A stretch of 64,000 bases of DNA from Alphaproteobacteria bacterium. GTDB lineage: Bacteria > Pseudomonadota > Alphaproteobacteria > UBA2966. The stretch spans positions 124,001-188,000 of the forward strand of contig JABILA010000088.1 in assembly GCA_018654745.1 (NCBI GenBank). The letters are read 5' to 3'. A program made the translations under genes and the position numbers. How positions within the stretch are numbered: position 1 is the stretch's first letter; each line of letters begins with the position of its first letter. Below are positions 8,469 through 19,578 of the stretch, one piece after another. Under the pieces are notes generated by a model. It worked only from the letters and a program-made list of their open reading frames with translations, searched no databases and had not been told where the DNA came from.

Positions 8469-9263
8469 TTACCACTGCAGTGGTTGCGCCAGAACGTCGT
8501 CTTTCAGACCATTGGCCAGGAGATCGCGTCTGAATCGGGCAATCAAGGTTTTTGCTGCAAGCAATGCTTCCTTGCGGGGCATGCCGGCTGAGATTGAAGG
8601 GTCATACAAAGTCCGGAGCAAAATACGATCATTCAGTGAGAACTGCTGCTGGGAAATATCCTTGTGGAAGAGGATTGAAGGACCAAACAGCTGATGATGA
8701 CCGATCAGGCCGAAAGCATGCAGCATTTCGTGCAGCACACAAATTTCGCGAATTTTGTCGCTGATATCGTTTGCAACAAAAATGTCGGCATAGCCAATGT
8801 TATTGCGCCCTCTGGGCAAGGCAAAACAGAGTGTGCCCTTTGGCAATGCCTTGTACTTCCCTGAGCTGCCGACGCGTTTGTCAATTTCCTGCTTCAGATC
8901 AGCGTGTTTGACAAAATGCACAACAAAGTTGGTCCGCCCCGTTTTGGCCGGATATTCATGCGGTATACCTGTAAGCGGCAGCAGTTTTTCGAAAGCCGCC
9001 CTGACCAATTGCTCATCATCCGGTGAACGGGCGTTAACCAGAGAGACCCGGACAGGGGAGACCCACTTTCTTACCCAGGCATTGGCATTGTCGTCCTTGC
9101 CGAAACCGGCACCCAGCCTGGCAAAAATACGGAACAAATCTTCTTCTGACGCAAGGCTGTCACGTCCAGCGTCCTGCGGCGTTGTACAGGCGGCGACCAA
9201 CAAAACCAGGAAAACAATCAAGACTTTGGATATGTGGGTCAATCGACAAACAACTCGACACAA
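8469..9263 (-). CDS. DUF2927 lipoprotein with a HEMLH metalloprotease-like motif
   Basis: A 264-residue predicted lipoprotein: a hydrophobic signal segment (about 11-25) ends in the lipobox LVAAC with C26 as the lipidated residue. The remainder resembles the DUF2927 family. At 178-182 it carries HEMLH, with HAFGLIGHH following, which looks like a zinc-metallopeptidase helix (HExxH), although the spacing of the next histidines (H189, H190) is one or two residues longer than the metzincin pattern HExxHxxGxxH. Enzymatic activity is therefore possible but unproven. Its start lies just left of gyrB's end on the same strand with about 107 bases between, so it could be read from gyrB or its own promoter. 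Confidence 0.75.
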   Translation of the reverse strand: MCRVVCRLTHISKVLIVFLVLLVAACTTPQDAGRDSLASEEDLFRIFARLGAGFGKDDNANAWVRKWVSPVRVSLVNARSPDDEQLVRAAFEKLLPLTGIPHEYPAKTGRTNFVVHFVKHADLKQEIDKRVGSSGKYKALPKGTLCFALPRGRNNIGYADIFVANDISDKIREICVLHEMLHAFGLIGHHQLFGPSILFHKDISQQQFSLNDRILLRTLYDPSISAGMPRKEALLAAKTLIARFRRDLLANGLKDDVLAQPLQW

Positions 9264-9370
9264 ATTCGTTCGATCGTTCTAAAATAATTCCTGTTCATCG
9301 CATTTTGCGATATTTGAACAAAATTTGTGGACCAGATACCATCAATGACCCATGCATCACGGAAAGTGCT

Positions 9371-11848
<2,478 letters not shown>

Positions 11849-11892
11849 TTATTCATAATCAACTATTTAATCCATTTTCACGCTGATGCTTT

Positions 11893-13122
11893 TCAGGCAG
11901 CATATGCAATTTCTCCGTGGGAAACTGTCACAAACTGTGCCTTGTTTCTCAGAGGCTGAAAGAGGGTTGCATCCGTTCCTGTCAGCCAGGCCTGGCCGCC
12001 AATTTCGATCAATTCTTCAAAAAGTGCCGCCCGTCTGGTGTCATCAAGGTGTGCCGCGACTTCATCCAGCAAGAGAATAGGGGCCCGGCCCAGGCGCGCC
12101 GCCTGTAGACGGGCGTCCGCCAATATAATTGCGATTAACAAGGCCTTTTGCTCGCCTGTGGAACATTGCCCGGCCGGCATGGACTTGGGTCCGTGCGTGA
12201 CCCCCATGTCGCTGCGATGCGGCCCGGTCCTGGCACCACCTGAAATGGCATCCTGATCCCGGGAAGCTTTCAGGGCATCCAGAAACCGGCTTTCAACCTC
12301 AACGGCAGGATGATCTTCCAGCCAGTCTTCAACAACACCTTCAGCCCGGACTTCGGCCCGGGGGAAGTTTTCACCGGCGAGACCAAATCCTTCATCCATG
12401 GCATTGCCAAGACGCAACACGGCGTCGCGTCTGGCCGCCGCAACGGCGATACCGTGTTCCGCCATAGTACTTTCAAGTGCGGACAACCACGCAGGGTCAC
12501 GCTGACCGGATCGCAAAAGCCTGGCCCGTTCCCGCAAGGATTTTTCGTAGGCTGAGACCCGGCGTGCGTGGCCCGTATCAAAACCGTAGACCAGACGGTC
12601 AAGGAACCGGCGACGCGCCGATGCGCCTTCCACAAACAATCGATCCATTTGTGGGGTCAGCCAGCCAACGACAGCATAATCGGCCAGCACATTGGCACTT
12701 CTGGCTGGCACACCGTCAATATGCACAACCCGGCGGGAGGATGGATCAGACCCGTTATCCGCTGAAACTGGCTCAAGACCTGTTCCGATGCCGGTTTCAC
12801 CGGTCTGATCCTGCAAGGTTGCAGCTACGGCCCAGACACTCTGACCGCGACGTGTCACGTCTGGCAGTTTGGCCCGACGCAAGCCCCGGCCTGGCGACAT
12901 AAAACTGACCGCTTCCAACAAATTGGTTTTCCCCGCCCCGTTTTCACCTGTCAAAACCACAGGCGAAGGCGATACATCCAGTTTCAGGCTGGCGTAATTG
13001 CGGAAATCCGTCAGCACCAGACGAGTCACCGCCGCAGCTTCGGCCTTTATGGGCGCCGACTGCTTCGGGAGCGGTGTCATGGTCGATGTATCTGACATAT
13101 TTGTTTCAGCACTCCTGTCCAT
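11893..13122 (-). CDS. recF: DNA replication and repair protein RecF
   Basis: A 409-residue SMC-like ATPase that helps load RecA on gapped DNA with RecO and RecR. The Walker A motif GENGAGKT is at 59-66, LVLTDFRNYASL just before it is the family start, and LLLDEVAAHLDDTRR near the end is the Walker B/signature region. The first 30 residues are a polar, poorly conserved leader; an internal ATG at 13098 is an alternative start. It lies between dnaN (36 bases upstream) and gyrB (77 bases downstream) in the usual order. Confidence 0.96.
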   Translation of the reverse strand: MDRSAETNMSDTSTMTPLPKQSAPIKAEAAAVTRLVLTDFRNYASLKLDVSPSPVVLTGENGAGKTNLLEAVSFMSPGRGLRRAKLPDVTRRGQSVWAVAATLQDQTGETGIGTGLEPVSADNGSDPSSRRVVHIDGVPARSANVLADYAVVGWLTPQMDRLFVEGASARRRFLDRLVYGFDTGHARRVSAYEKSLRERARLLRSGQRDPAWLSALESTMAEHGIAVAAARRDAVLRLGNAMDEGFGLAGENFPRAEVRAEGVVEDWLEDHPAVEVESRFLDALKASRDQDAISGGARTGPHRSDMGVTHGPKSMPAGQCSTGEQKALLIAIILADARLQAARLGRAPILLLDEVAAHLDDTRRAALFEELIEIGGQAWLTGTDATLFQPLRNKAQFVTVSHGEIAYAA

Positions 13123-13158
13123 CAGCCCATAAACCCGGGGCTGATGAAACCTGGTGAA

Positions 13159-14277
13159 TTAAACGCGCATCGGCATCAAAACGTAGATCACGCCTTCATC
13201 CGAGCTATCACGTACAAGCGTCGGCGACACGGCGTCCGAGAGCACAAACTGCGCCATATCACCTTCAATTTGCGCCGTCATTTCAAGGAGATACCGTGAA
13301 TTAAAGCCGATTTCCATATCATCCGAATCATAGATCACCGCCAGTTCTTCCGTAGCACTGCCATTGTCGGGACTGGTTGCAATCAAGGTCGCAAGACCGT
13401 TTGACAGGCCAAGTTTCACCGACCGTGATTTCTCTGTGGAAATGGTCGAGACCCGGTCAACGGCCTGGGCGAAGGTTTTGGCATCAACTTCCATCACCTT
13501 GTCATTGCCTTCGGGGATAACCCGCTGATATTCCGGAAAAGTACCATCGATCAGTTTTGAGGACATCACCGCGTCATCGAATTCAAACCGGATTTTGGTC
13601 TCCGACAGGGAAACAACAATATCGTCGCCCGTTTCATCAATCAGTTTACGCAATTCATTGATCGCCTTGCGCGGCACAATCACCCCTGGCATGTTCGCAG
13701 CGCCATCGGGAAGCGGTGTATCCACAAGCGCCAGACGGTGACCATCCGTCGCGACGGCCCTCAGCATGGCAATGCCCCCGGATTCCGCCGCGTGCAGGTA
13801 GATACCGTTGAGATAATACCGTGTTTCTTCCGTTGATACGGCAAATTTCGTCTTGTCGATCAAGCGACGCAGGGCGTCTGCAGCAACAGAAAAGCGGATA
13901 GGCAGGTCATCGTCCGCCATCGTCGGGAAATCTTCCCGCGGCAAGCAGGGCAACACGAATTCGGAACGACCGGCCTTCAGTGCCAAACGGCCATCGCCGG
14001 TACCCAGCCCAAGTTCAACCTGTGCACCATCCGGCAGCTTGCGAACGATATCGTACAAGGTATGCGCCGGGGTGGTCGTCGCACCGCTTTGCGAGATATC
14101 TCCGGGCGTTGCCTCGACAATCGACAGATCCATGTCGGTCGCCGTCAGCTTTAGCACACCGCTGTCAGCTTCAAGCAATACGTTCGACAGGATCGGAATT
14201 GTGTTTCGCCGCTCAACAACACTTTGTACGTGGGCGAGAGATGCCAGCAACGTGGCGCGTTCAATGGTCAGTTTCAT
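13159..14277 (-). CDS. dnaN: DNA polymerase III subunit beta (sliding clamp)
   Basis: A 372-residue sliding clamp, the normal length. The start MKLTIERATLLASLAHVQSV is typical, as are NTIPILSNVLLEA, YLNGIYLH, ATDGHRLA and the closing VLMPMRV, the hydrophobic C-terminus next to the clamp-binding pocket. Three similar clamp domains fill the length. It lies 464 bases after dnaA, unusually far for a pair that is often close, with a hairpin repeat just ahead of its start (14298-14324), so it may have its own promoter. recF follows after 36 bases. Confidence 0.98.
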   Translation of the reverse strand: MKLTIERATLLASLAHVQSVVERRNTIPILSNVLLEADSGVLKLTATDMDLSIVEATPGDISQSGATTTPAHTLYDIVRKLPDGAQVELGLGTGDGRLALKAGRSEFVLPCLPREDFPTMADDDLPIRFSVAADALRRLIDKTKFAVSTEETRYYLNGIYLHAAESGGIAMLRAVATDGHRLALVDTPLPDGAANMPGVIVPRKAINELRKLIDETGDDIVVSLSETKIRFEFDDAVMSSKLIDGTFPEYQRVIPEGNDKVMEVDAKTFAQAVDRVSTISTEKSRSVKLGLSNGLATLIATSPDNGSATEELAVIYDSDDMEIGFNSRYLLEMTAQIEGDMAQFVLSDAVSPTLVRDSSDEGVIYVLMPMRV

Positions 14278-14741
14278 ATTGTTTCTAATTCTCTAGGGCG
14301 CTTCCGGTTTAAACCCGGAAGCGCTTTCAACAACGGATCAGCAATTTCCGGATTGCGGAACGGGTGGATATTCAGGTTTACTTGGCGGGTAATGAGATTG
14401 GAAAAACAGGTATTCAGCCAATTATTTTTTGTGCTGTCCCGGACGCGTCGAAAACGCGCCGTTGCCGACCCTGTCCTGAATTCAAAACAGTCCGCGGCAA
14501 GGCCTTTGAAGCCGTTCGACACCTTCAACCCAAGCGGTTGAAATAACACAGAAAATTTCAGAACAAACACCTCGGATAGTCAGGGCGGCATGCAATGACA
14601 AATAATCCCCCGGCACCGCACCCTTACCGGTGTGCAACTATAACAGACCGGGCAGGAAATAGCATGGTTTTTTGCCGTTTTTCGACCTGCTATTACAGGT
14701 TCCGAAGGGGAGGTGTTTCCCTGCCGGATCCAGATGTCTGA
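14278..14741. other. dnaA-dnaN spacer
   Basis: 464 bases on the path from dnaA to dnaN. The only clear structure is the perfect hairpin GCGCTTCCGG / CCGGAAGCGC at 14298-14324, a member of the local repeat family. I found no sequence close to a DnaA box (TTATCCACA) on either strand, and no convincing short gene. It may hold a dnaN promoter. Confidence 0.45.
14298..14324. repeat. Single-hairpin member of the repeat family upstream of dnaN
   Basis: GCGCTTCCGG pairs with CCGGAAGCGC around a TTTAAAC loop: a perfect 10-bp stem. The arms differ from repeat hairpins A and B by one or two bases. It sits 21 bases ahead of the dnaN start codon and so would be in the dnaN leader RNA. Confidence 0.75.
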
Positions 14742-16184
14742 TCAGGCCTCCAGCATACGCCGGAGAAGATCGATATCCTCGGATAAAATGTTGTCGTCCT
14801 GACGCAATTCGTCAATTTTTTTGACGGCATGCATGACGGTGGTGTGGTCTCTGCCGCCAAATTTTCGACCAATTTCCGGCAGGCTGCGTGAGGTCAATTG
14901 CTTGGCCAGATACATGGCAACCTGGCGTGGTCGGGCGACGGCACGGGCACGACGGGCGGAGTACATGTCGGCCAGCCGGATATTATAGTGTTCGGCCACG
15001 CGTTTCTGGATATCCTCGATCGTCACCCGGCGGTCATTGGCCCTGAGAAGGTCCCTGAGCACTTCCTGGGTGCCTTCCAGTGTAATGGCCCTGCCGACAA
15101 GGTTTGAATAGGCCAGAACCCTGTTCAGGGCGCCCTCCAGTTCACGGACATTGGAGGTGATCCGGTGTGCAAGGAATTCCAGAACACGGACGGGAACATC
15201 CGTCGCGCCGGCCTGTTCGGCTTTGCTTTGCAAAATGCCAAGGCGTAATTCGTAATCTGTGGCATGAATATCCGCGACCAGGCCCCAGCCCAGGCGAGAT
15301 CGCATGCGCTCCTCAATGCCATCAAGATCACTGGGGGAGCGGTCGCCGGAAATAATAATCTGGCGGTTCTGGTCCACAAGCGCATTGAAGGTATGGAAGA
15401 ATTCTTCCTGGGTTGTGTTCTTGCCGGCAATGAATTGCACGTCGTCAATCATCAGCACATCAACGGAACGGAACTGCTGTTTGAAAGCCATGACGTTCTT
15501 GATCCGCAAAGCCCGGATAAACTGGTACATGAATTTTTCAGCAGAAAGATAAAGTACTTTGCGCTCAGGGAAACGGTCCCGGATGTGGGCCGCAATCGCG
15601 TGCATCAAATGGGTTTTACCAAGACCGACACCGCCATATAGAAACAGCGGGTTGAACGGAACCGATGGCGAATCAGCGACTCGCCGGGCAGCCGCGTAAG
15701 CCAGTTCATTGGGCTTGCCAACAACAAAATTATCAAAGGTGAAACGGGGATCGAGCGACGCGCCAACGTCAAAAACTTCTGCCCGGTTTTCGTAATCCTC
15801 AATCCGGGGGCGGGTGGCGCTGCTCACAGGCAGCGGCGCAGATGCCGCTTCGGCAGTCGTCTCTTCGTGTGCTTCATTTGAGACCGGCTGGGCTTCGACA
15901 CCGCGTCGGGCCTGCACTGTTTTCACATGAATATCGACAGAATGAATTTCCGGATTAGCGCCTGACCAAAGCTCGCGCAGCCTGTCACCGTAATGCGACA
16001 CAACCCAGTCCCGCATGAACCGGGTCGGTACTGTCATGACGGCCTGTCCCTCGCGGACTGCCGCAAGCACAACGGGTTTGAGCCAGCTGTTGAAGGCGGC
16101 GTCCCCAACTTCGGCCTTTAGGGCTTTGCGGACTGCGGCCCACTGGGCCTCGGTTTCAGAGCTTAAAACGAAACTGTCACTCAT
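14742..16184 (-). CDS. dnaA: Chromosomal replication initiator DnaA
   Basis: A 480-residue initiator ATPase. Domain I starts [20 protein letters not shown]; a variable, acidic linker (about 95-135) follows; domain III has Walker A GGVGLGKT (184-191) and [10 protein letters not shown] as Walker B; domain IV has the DnaA-box-binding signature [16 protein letters not shown] start at the ATG at 16184: the frame opens earlier at a TTG, but that would lie inside the rhodanese gene. The rhodanese stop codon is only two bases upstream, so dnaA is probably translated in coupling with it. It is followed by dnaN, recF and gyrB on the same strand. Confidence 0.98.
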   Translation of the reverse strand: MSDSFVLSSETEAQWAAVRKALKAEVGDAAFNSWLKPVVLAAVREGQAVMTVPTRFMRDWVVSHYGDRLRELWSGANPEIHSVDIHVKTVQARRGVEAQPVSNEAHEETTAEAASAPLPVSSATRPRIEDYENRAEVFDVGASLDPRFTFDNFVVGKPNELAYAAARRVADSPSVPFNPLFLYGGVGLGKTHLMHAIAAHIRDRFPERKVLYLSAEKFMYQFIRALRIKNVMAFKQQFRSVDVLMIDDVQFIAGKNTTQEEFFHTFNALVDQNRQIIISGDRSPSDLDGIEERMRSRLGWGLVADIHATDYELRLGILQSKAEQAGATDVPVRVLEFLAHRITSNVRELEGALNRVLAYSNLVGRAITLEGTQEVLRDLLRANDRRVTIEDIQKRVAEHYNIRLADMYSARRARAVARPRQVAMYLAKQLTSRSLPEIGRKFGGRDHTTVMHAVKKIDELRQDDNILSEDIDLLRRMLEA

Positions 16185-16186
16185 TT

Positions 16187-16645
16187 TTATTTTTGTACCC
16201 AAGGCAATTCAGCGACCTTCCAGCCGCCGGTGTTTCCACGATGTTTTTGTTCGTCCAGGTCGCCTTCAAAGCCACCTGCAATATTATAGCAACGCGCGTA
16301 TCCCGCCTCTGTCATCACTGTCGCGGCCCCTTTTGAGCGCACGCCCGAGCGACAGAGCATCAACAAGGGAGCGTCGTTCGAGGCTTTCAAAGCCTGAACC
16401 TGTTCCTGAACCTGGTTGGCAAAATCTGCATTCCTGGCATTGCCGGGATGCGAGACCCATTCAACCGTCAACAAGGTTTTCCCCAGACTTTCCAAATCCG
16501 GCACACCAACGTACGACCATTCCGCTGCGGTACGTACGTCGATTAAAACTGCAGCCGGATCGGAAGACAAAAGCGCCCAGGCTTCGTCGACCGAAAGATC
16601 ACCGGCATAACCAGGACCGTCCGATACAGAAGATGCGTCAGACAT
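16187..16645 (-). CDS. Rhodanese-like domain protein upstream of dnaA
   Basis: A 152-residue single-domain rhodanese. The active-site loop is CRSGVRS with C98 as the persulfide-forming cysteine; VLIDVRTAAEW (33-43) is the other family landmark and GYARCYNIAGGFEGD is the usual segment after the loop. Single-domain rhodaneses move sulfane sulfur between small thiols and proteins; the partner is not indicated. I start at the ATG at 16645, which has a GGGGAG about 12 bases upstream; an in-frame start at 16702 would add 19 residues. The gene ends two bases before dnaA, which makes a shared transcript almost certain. Confidence 0.9.
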   Translation of the reverse strand: MSDASSVSDGPGYAGDLSVDEAWALLSSDPAAVLIDVRTAAEWSYVGVPDLESLGKTLLTVEWVSHPGNARNADFANQVQEQVQALKASNDAPLLMLCRSGVRSKGAATVMTEAGYARCYNIAGGFEGDLDEQKHRGNTGGWKVAELPWVQK

Positions 16646-16737
16646 TGAAAGTGATACTCCCCAGACAACAATTCCTGCATTGACCTGTTTAGTGGCCAAC
16701 ATTTTCCCGACGCCCGATCCCTGTCATATCTCTCAGG

Positions 16738-16807
16738 CGAATACTTGCTTTTTACTTGCGCTTTATGTTTTTACCGCATAGTTCACGAGTCTGACCGAAG
16801 TATTCGG
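16738..16807. promoter_or_regulatory. Pair of CGAATACTT sites, one inside a perfect dyad
   Basis: CGAATACTT occurs at 16738-16746 and in reverse at 16798-16806, where it forms part of the perfect 13-base dyad CCGAAGTATTCGG. The sites are 60 bases apart and lie about 95-160 bases upstream of the rhodanese start. This looks like an operator pair for the rhodanese-dnaA transcript; no regulator is known from the sequence. Confidence 0.35.
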
Positions 16808-17187
16808 ACAGAAAAAGAATATTAAATTAAATATTACAACTTGATTGCAACGACCCTCGCCGTCGATGCTGTACAGTAAATCGACAGAAATTGATTCGCA
16901 ACGGGACGAAACCAGAACGCCAAAAAAAACTTGCCCTTAATCGGTCTGCACCTGACTCCAGGCACAAGATGTAGCCGAAGAAAATTTGTCTTAAATACAA
17001 AATTTTCCCGGTCCCAAAATGGATCACTTTTTGGCGAAAAATTCAGGCGCATTTGCAAGACATTTTGTCTCATTCGACGGACATTTTTGGACATCCAGTC
17101 GCATCCGCTTCCATCGAGGAATTTTTTCAAACGTATGATGATGAAATGAAGGTCGAAATTCTTCCGACAGCGAAATAATTTCGGGCA

Positions 17188-17222
17188 CAAAAAAACCGCA
17201 TCCCAGATCTGGTGACGCGGTT
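17188..17222 (-). terminator. Intrinsic terminator of rpsT
   Basis: Read leftward, AACCGC and GCGGTT form the outer stem around an inner CCAGATCTGG dyad, followed by a run of seven T's. It starts about 40 bases after the rpsT stop codon. Confidence 0.85.
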
Positions 17223-17263
17223 CTGAAGTCGCCCGGTTGAGCGTGCCGATTAACGCTGTTGCG

Positions 17264-17530
17264 TCAGGCAGACATGCCCTTGATCCGGTGTGCCATGCGA
17301 GACACTTTCCGTGAGGCTGTATTCTGCTTGATGATACCGCGTGTCACACCGCGCATGATTTCAGGCTGAGCTTGTTTCAAAGCGGCCTGTGCTGCGGCCT
17401 GATCGCCAGCAGTGATGGCTTCTTCGACATTACGGATTTCTGACCGGATGCGACCGCGACGATCACGGTTCACAGCAGTGGCCCGCTCAGTGCGACGAAT
17501 TCGCTTCAGCGAAGATTTATGGTGCGCCAT
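17264..17530 (-). CDS. rpsT: 30S ribosomal protein S20
   Basis: An 88-residue, strongly basic protein with the S20 opening MAHHKSSLKRIRRTERATAVNR limited here to its first segment and the closing NTASRKVSRMAHRIKGM. It binds 16S rRNA early in small-subunit assembly. It is monocistronic, with a near-consensus promoter at 17573-17601 and a terminator at 17188-17222. The neighbourhood rpsT next to dnaA is common in alphaproteobacteria. Confidence 0.98.
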   Translation of the reverse strand: MAHHKSSLKRIRRTERATAVNRDRRGRIRSEIRNVEEAITAGDQAAAQAALKQAQPEIMRGVTRGIIKQNTASRKVSRMAHRIKGMSA

Positions 17531-17572
17531 GGGTAATTACTCATATTCAATGTTATTGATTGCGAAGGCGCG

Positions 17573-17601
17573 CTTATAATCCCCCCAAGGCCCGCCGTCA
17601 A
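17573..17601 (-). promoter_or_regulatory. rpsT: Promoter of rpsT
   Basis: Read leftward, TTGACG (17601-17596), 17 bases, then TATAAG (17578-17573): close to the sigma-70 consensus with ideal spacing. The likely start of transcription is about 35-40 bases ahead of the rpsT ATG. Confidence 0.8.
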
Positions 17602-17675
17602 CCTTGCAGACGAGGGAATTGGAGATTCTTTTCAAGGTGTTACCACCCGGCCCTCATCTATTGTTGCAATTCACT

Positions 17676-17710
17676 CCCCGGGCAGGTGTACCAAATGGCA
17701 CCTGTCGGGG
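17676..17710. terminator. Hairpin downstream of the enoyl-CoA hydratase gene
   Basis: CCCCG-CAGGTG and CACCTG-CGGGG arms form a long stem with small mismatches, 27 bases after the hydratase stop. Neither side is followed by a T-run, so it may stabilise the 3' end or terminate weakly. Confidence 0.5.
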
Positions 17711-17736
17711 AATAAATTACCTTAAATCCAGCGGTT

Positions 17737-18513
17737 CTAGCGGTTTTTGAAGTCAGGTTTGCGCTTTTCAACAAAGGCTTGCATGCCTTCGGTTTGATCT
17801 TCAAAGGCGAACAGGGAATGAAAGACCCGGCGTTCGAACAGCACACCTTCACGCAAGGTTGTCTCGTAGGCCCGGTTCACTGATTCCTTGGCTATCATGA
17901 CAGATGGCCGGGAGTTGGCAGCAATTGTAGCAGCCACTTTCAGGGCTTCATCCAGCAAATCATCGACCGGGATAATCCGGCTGACCAGACCACTGCGTTC
18001 AGCTTCCTCCGCATCCATCATGCGACCCGTAAGGTTCATTTCCATGGCTTTGGATTTGCCAACAAAGCGCGTCAGACGCTGGGTGCCCCCGGCACCGGCA
18101 ATGATGCCAAGCTTGATTTCAGGCTGACCAAATTTGGCATTGTCTGCCGCCAGAATAAAATCACACATCATGGCCATCTCGCAGCCGCCGCCCAGGGCAA
18201 ATCCGGCAACAGCCGCAATAACCGGTTTACGACAGGTTGTCAGACGTTCCCAGCCAGCGCTGATGAAATCTTCTGCCTGCACACTGGCGTAGGTCTTGCT
18301 TTGCATTTCCTTGATATCTGCCCCGGCAGCAAAGGCTTTTTTGCTGCCTGTCAGCACAATTGCACCGATGGCATCATCGGCTTCAAAGACATTCAATGCT
18401 TCAGTCAATTCGGCCTGCAAGGGAGAACTCAGGGCGTTCAGGGCGTCCGGCCGGTTCAGGGTGATCAGACCGACAGCGTCATGCGTTTCAACAATGATAT
18501 TTTCGTAGCTCAT
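17737..18513 (-). CDS. Enoyl-CoA hydratase (crotonase family)
   Basis: A 258-residue crotonase-fold hydratase that adds water to 2-trans-enoyl-CoA in fatty acid beta-oxidation or related routes. Oxyanion-hole regions are [10 protein letters not shown] (61-70) and [11 protein letters not shown] (105-115); the two catalytic glutamates are E112 and E132 ([13 protein letters not shown]), matching those of mitochondrial short-chain hydratase, so it should be active. I start at the ATG at 18513, where GGAGA stands about 10 bases upstream; the open frame extends 26 codons further, through a repeat-rich stretch without family similarity. It is followed by rpsT about 200 bases on. Upstream lies mutM, same strand. 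Confidence 0.92.
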   Translation of the reverse strand: MSYENIIVETHDAVGLITLNRPDALNALSSPLQAELTEALNVFEADDAIGAIVLTGSKKAFAAGADIKEMQSKTYASVQAEDFISAGWERLTTCRKPVIAAVAGFALGGGCEMAMMCDFILAADNAKFGQPEIKLGIIAGAGGTQRLTRFVGKSKAMEMNLTGRMMDAEEAERSGLVSRIIPVDDLLDEALKVAATIAANSRPSVMIAKESVNRAYETTLREGVLFERRVFHSLFAFEDQTEGMQAFVEKRKPDFKNR

Positions 18514-18539
18514 TTCAGGAAGTCTCCGGAATGGGGGTG

Positions 18540-18612
18540 TCGCCGGGATGGCACCACGAGGCACCACATGTGGCGCTACATTTGGCGCCACCTGGGGACG
18601 CCACGTTATGGG
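18540..18612. repeat. Short GGCACCAC / GTGGCGCC repeat cluster upstream of the hydratase
   Basis: Within about 70 bases GGCACCAC occurs twice, and GTGGCGC and GGCGCCAC form a dyad at about 18570-18591. This G+C-rich cluster precedes the hydratase start and may be a regulator site or a slipped repeat. Confidence 0.35.
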
Positions 18613-18665
18613 GGGTTGCTCGACAGGTAAACCTTCAATTCAGCATTTTCCTGGTTTAGTCTGGT

Positions 18666-19502
18666 TCAACGCTGGCGTTTGGCGCAAAAAAATGTCGAGC
18701 GCCCGGATTGCACGATGCGCTGAACGGTTTTTTTGCAGTCACATCCGGGGCAGGGTTCACCTTCGCGGCCATAAACCGCAAATTCATGCTGGAAATAACC
18801 AAGCTCGCCATCCGTTTGCACATAATCCTTGAGGGTTGAGCCACCCTTGGCAATGGCCTCTTCCAGCACCTCGCGAATGACCGGCACCAGACGTGTCGCC
18901 CGGACACCTGCAACTGTATCAGCAAGGCGTTTGGGTGAAATGCCGGCTCTGAACAAAGCCTCACAGACATATATATTGCCAAGGCCTGCGACAATTTTCT
19001 GATCCAGCAAGGCGGACTTGATCGGCGTCTTGCGGCCTTTCAGTTTCTCGCTGAGATAACTGTCTGAAAATTCATTGCCCAGAGGCTCGGGGCCGATGTC
19101 ACACAACAAGGCATGTTGTTCAAGATCATCTTCCTGTGCCAGGTCCATCAGTCCAAAGCGACGGACATCATTGAACATAATAACGGCCCCGTCGTCTGTG
19201 CCAAAAACAACATGATCGTGCTTGCCGGGTTCCGGCGCTTGTTGGCCGGGCGGGGTAATCGTCATGCGCCCTGACATGCCGAGATGAATAATAAGGACCG
19301 TGCCGTTGTCCAGATGGACCAGCATATATTTTGCCCGCCTGCGGATACGTTCAACACGGCGGTCGCGAAGGCGTTTGGCAAACATTTTCGGAAATGGAAA
19401 CCGCAAATCCTTTCGGCGCTGATCAACCCGGACCAGGGTATGACCTTCCAGATAGGGGGCAAGGCCCCTGCAAACGGTCTCAACTTCGGGTAATTCGGGC
19501 AT
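18666..19502 (-). CDS. mutM: Formamidopyrimidine-DNA glycosylase
   Basis: A 278-residue base-excision repair enzyme that removes 8-oxoguanine and formamidopyrimidines. The N-terminus [14 protein letters not shown] carries the catalytic P2 and E3, and the H2TH region includes [20 protein letters not shown]. The C-terminal zinc finger has C251-P-G-C254 and C273, but where the fourth zinc cysteine is expected there is R276 (FFCAKRQR instead of the usual FYCPxCQ). The extra C256 might substitute. The gene is divergent from ubiE; the start codons are about 75 bases apart, so the promoters share that spacer. Confidence 0.95.
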   Translation of the reverse strand: MPELPEVETVCRGLAPYLEGHTLVRVDQRRKDLRFPFPKMFAKRLRDRRVERIRRRAKYMLVHLDNGTVLIIHLGMSGRMTITPPGQQAPEPGKHDHVVFGTDDGAVIMFNDVRRFGLMDLAQEDDLEQHALLCDIGPEPLGNEFSDSYLSEKLKGRKTPIKSALLDQKIVAGLGNIYVCEALFRAGISPKRLADTVAGVRATRLVPVIREVLEEAIAKGGSTLKDYVQTDGELGYFQHEFAVYGREGEPCPGCDCKKTVQRIVQSGRSTFFCAKRQR

Positions 19503-19578
19503 TTAAACATGGCCTGTAATTATTCTGAAAGTGGCCTGTACGGTAGCGCGGATCATGGGCCTGCGCTATGGTCCGGGC

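Larger units (their letters stand above)
16646..17263. other. AT-rich spacer between rpsT and the rhodanese-dnaA pair
   Basis: About 620 bases with no credible gene, in the position where alphaproteobacterial dnaA promoters lie. It contains a perfect dyad CCGAAGTATTCGG (16795-16807); a second copy of its half-site CGAATACTT at 16738-16746, 60 bases away; the dyad AATATT-N6-AATATT (16818-16835); a direct repeat of ACTTGC; and the rpsT terminator at its right end. I did not find consensus DnaA boxes, so I do not call it an origin. Confidence 0.5.

Noticed and set aside
16646-17263. Possible oriC between rpsT and dnaA
   Set aside because: The stretch is AT-rich and beside dnaA, but I found no DnaA boxes near the consensus and no 13-mer array; alphaproteobacterial origins are often far from dnaA.
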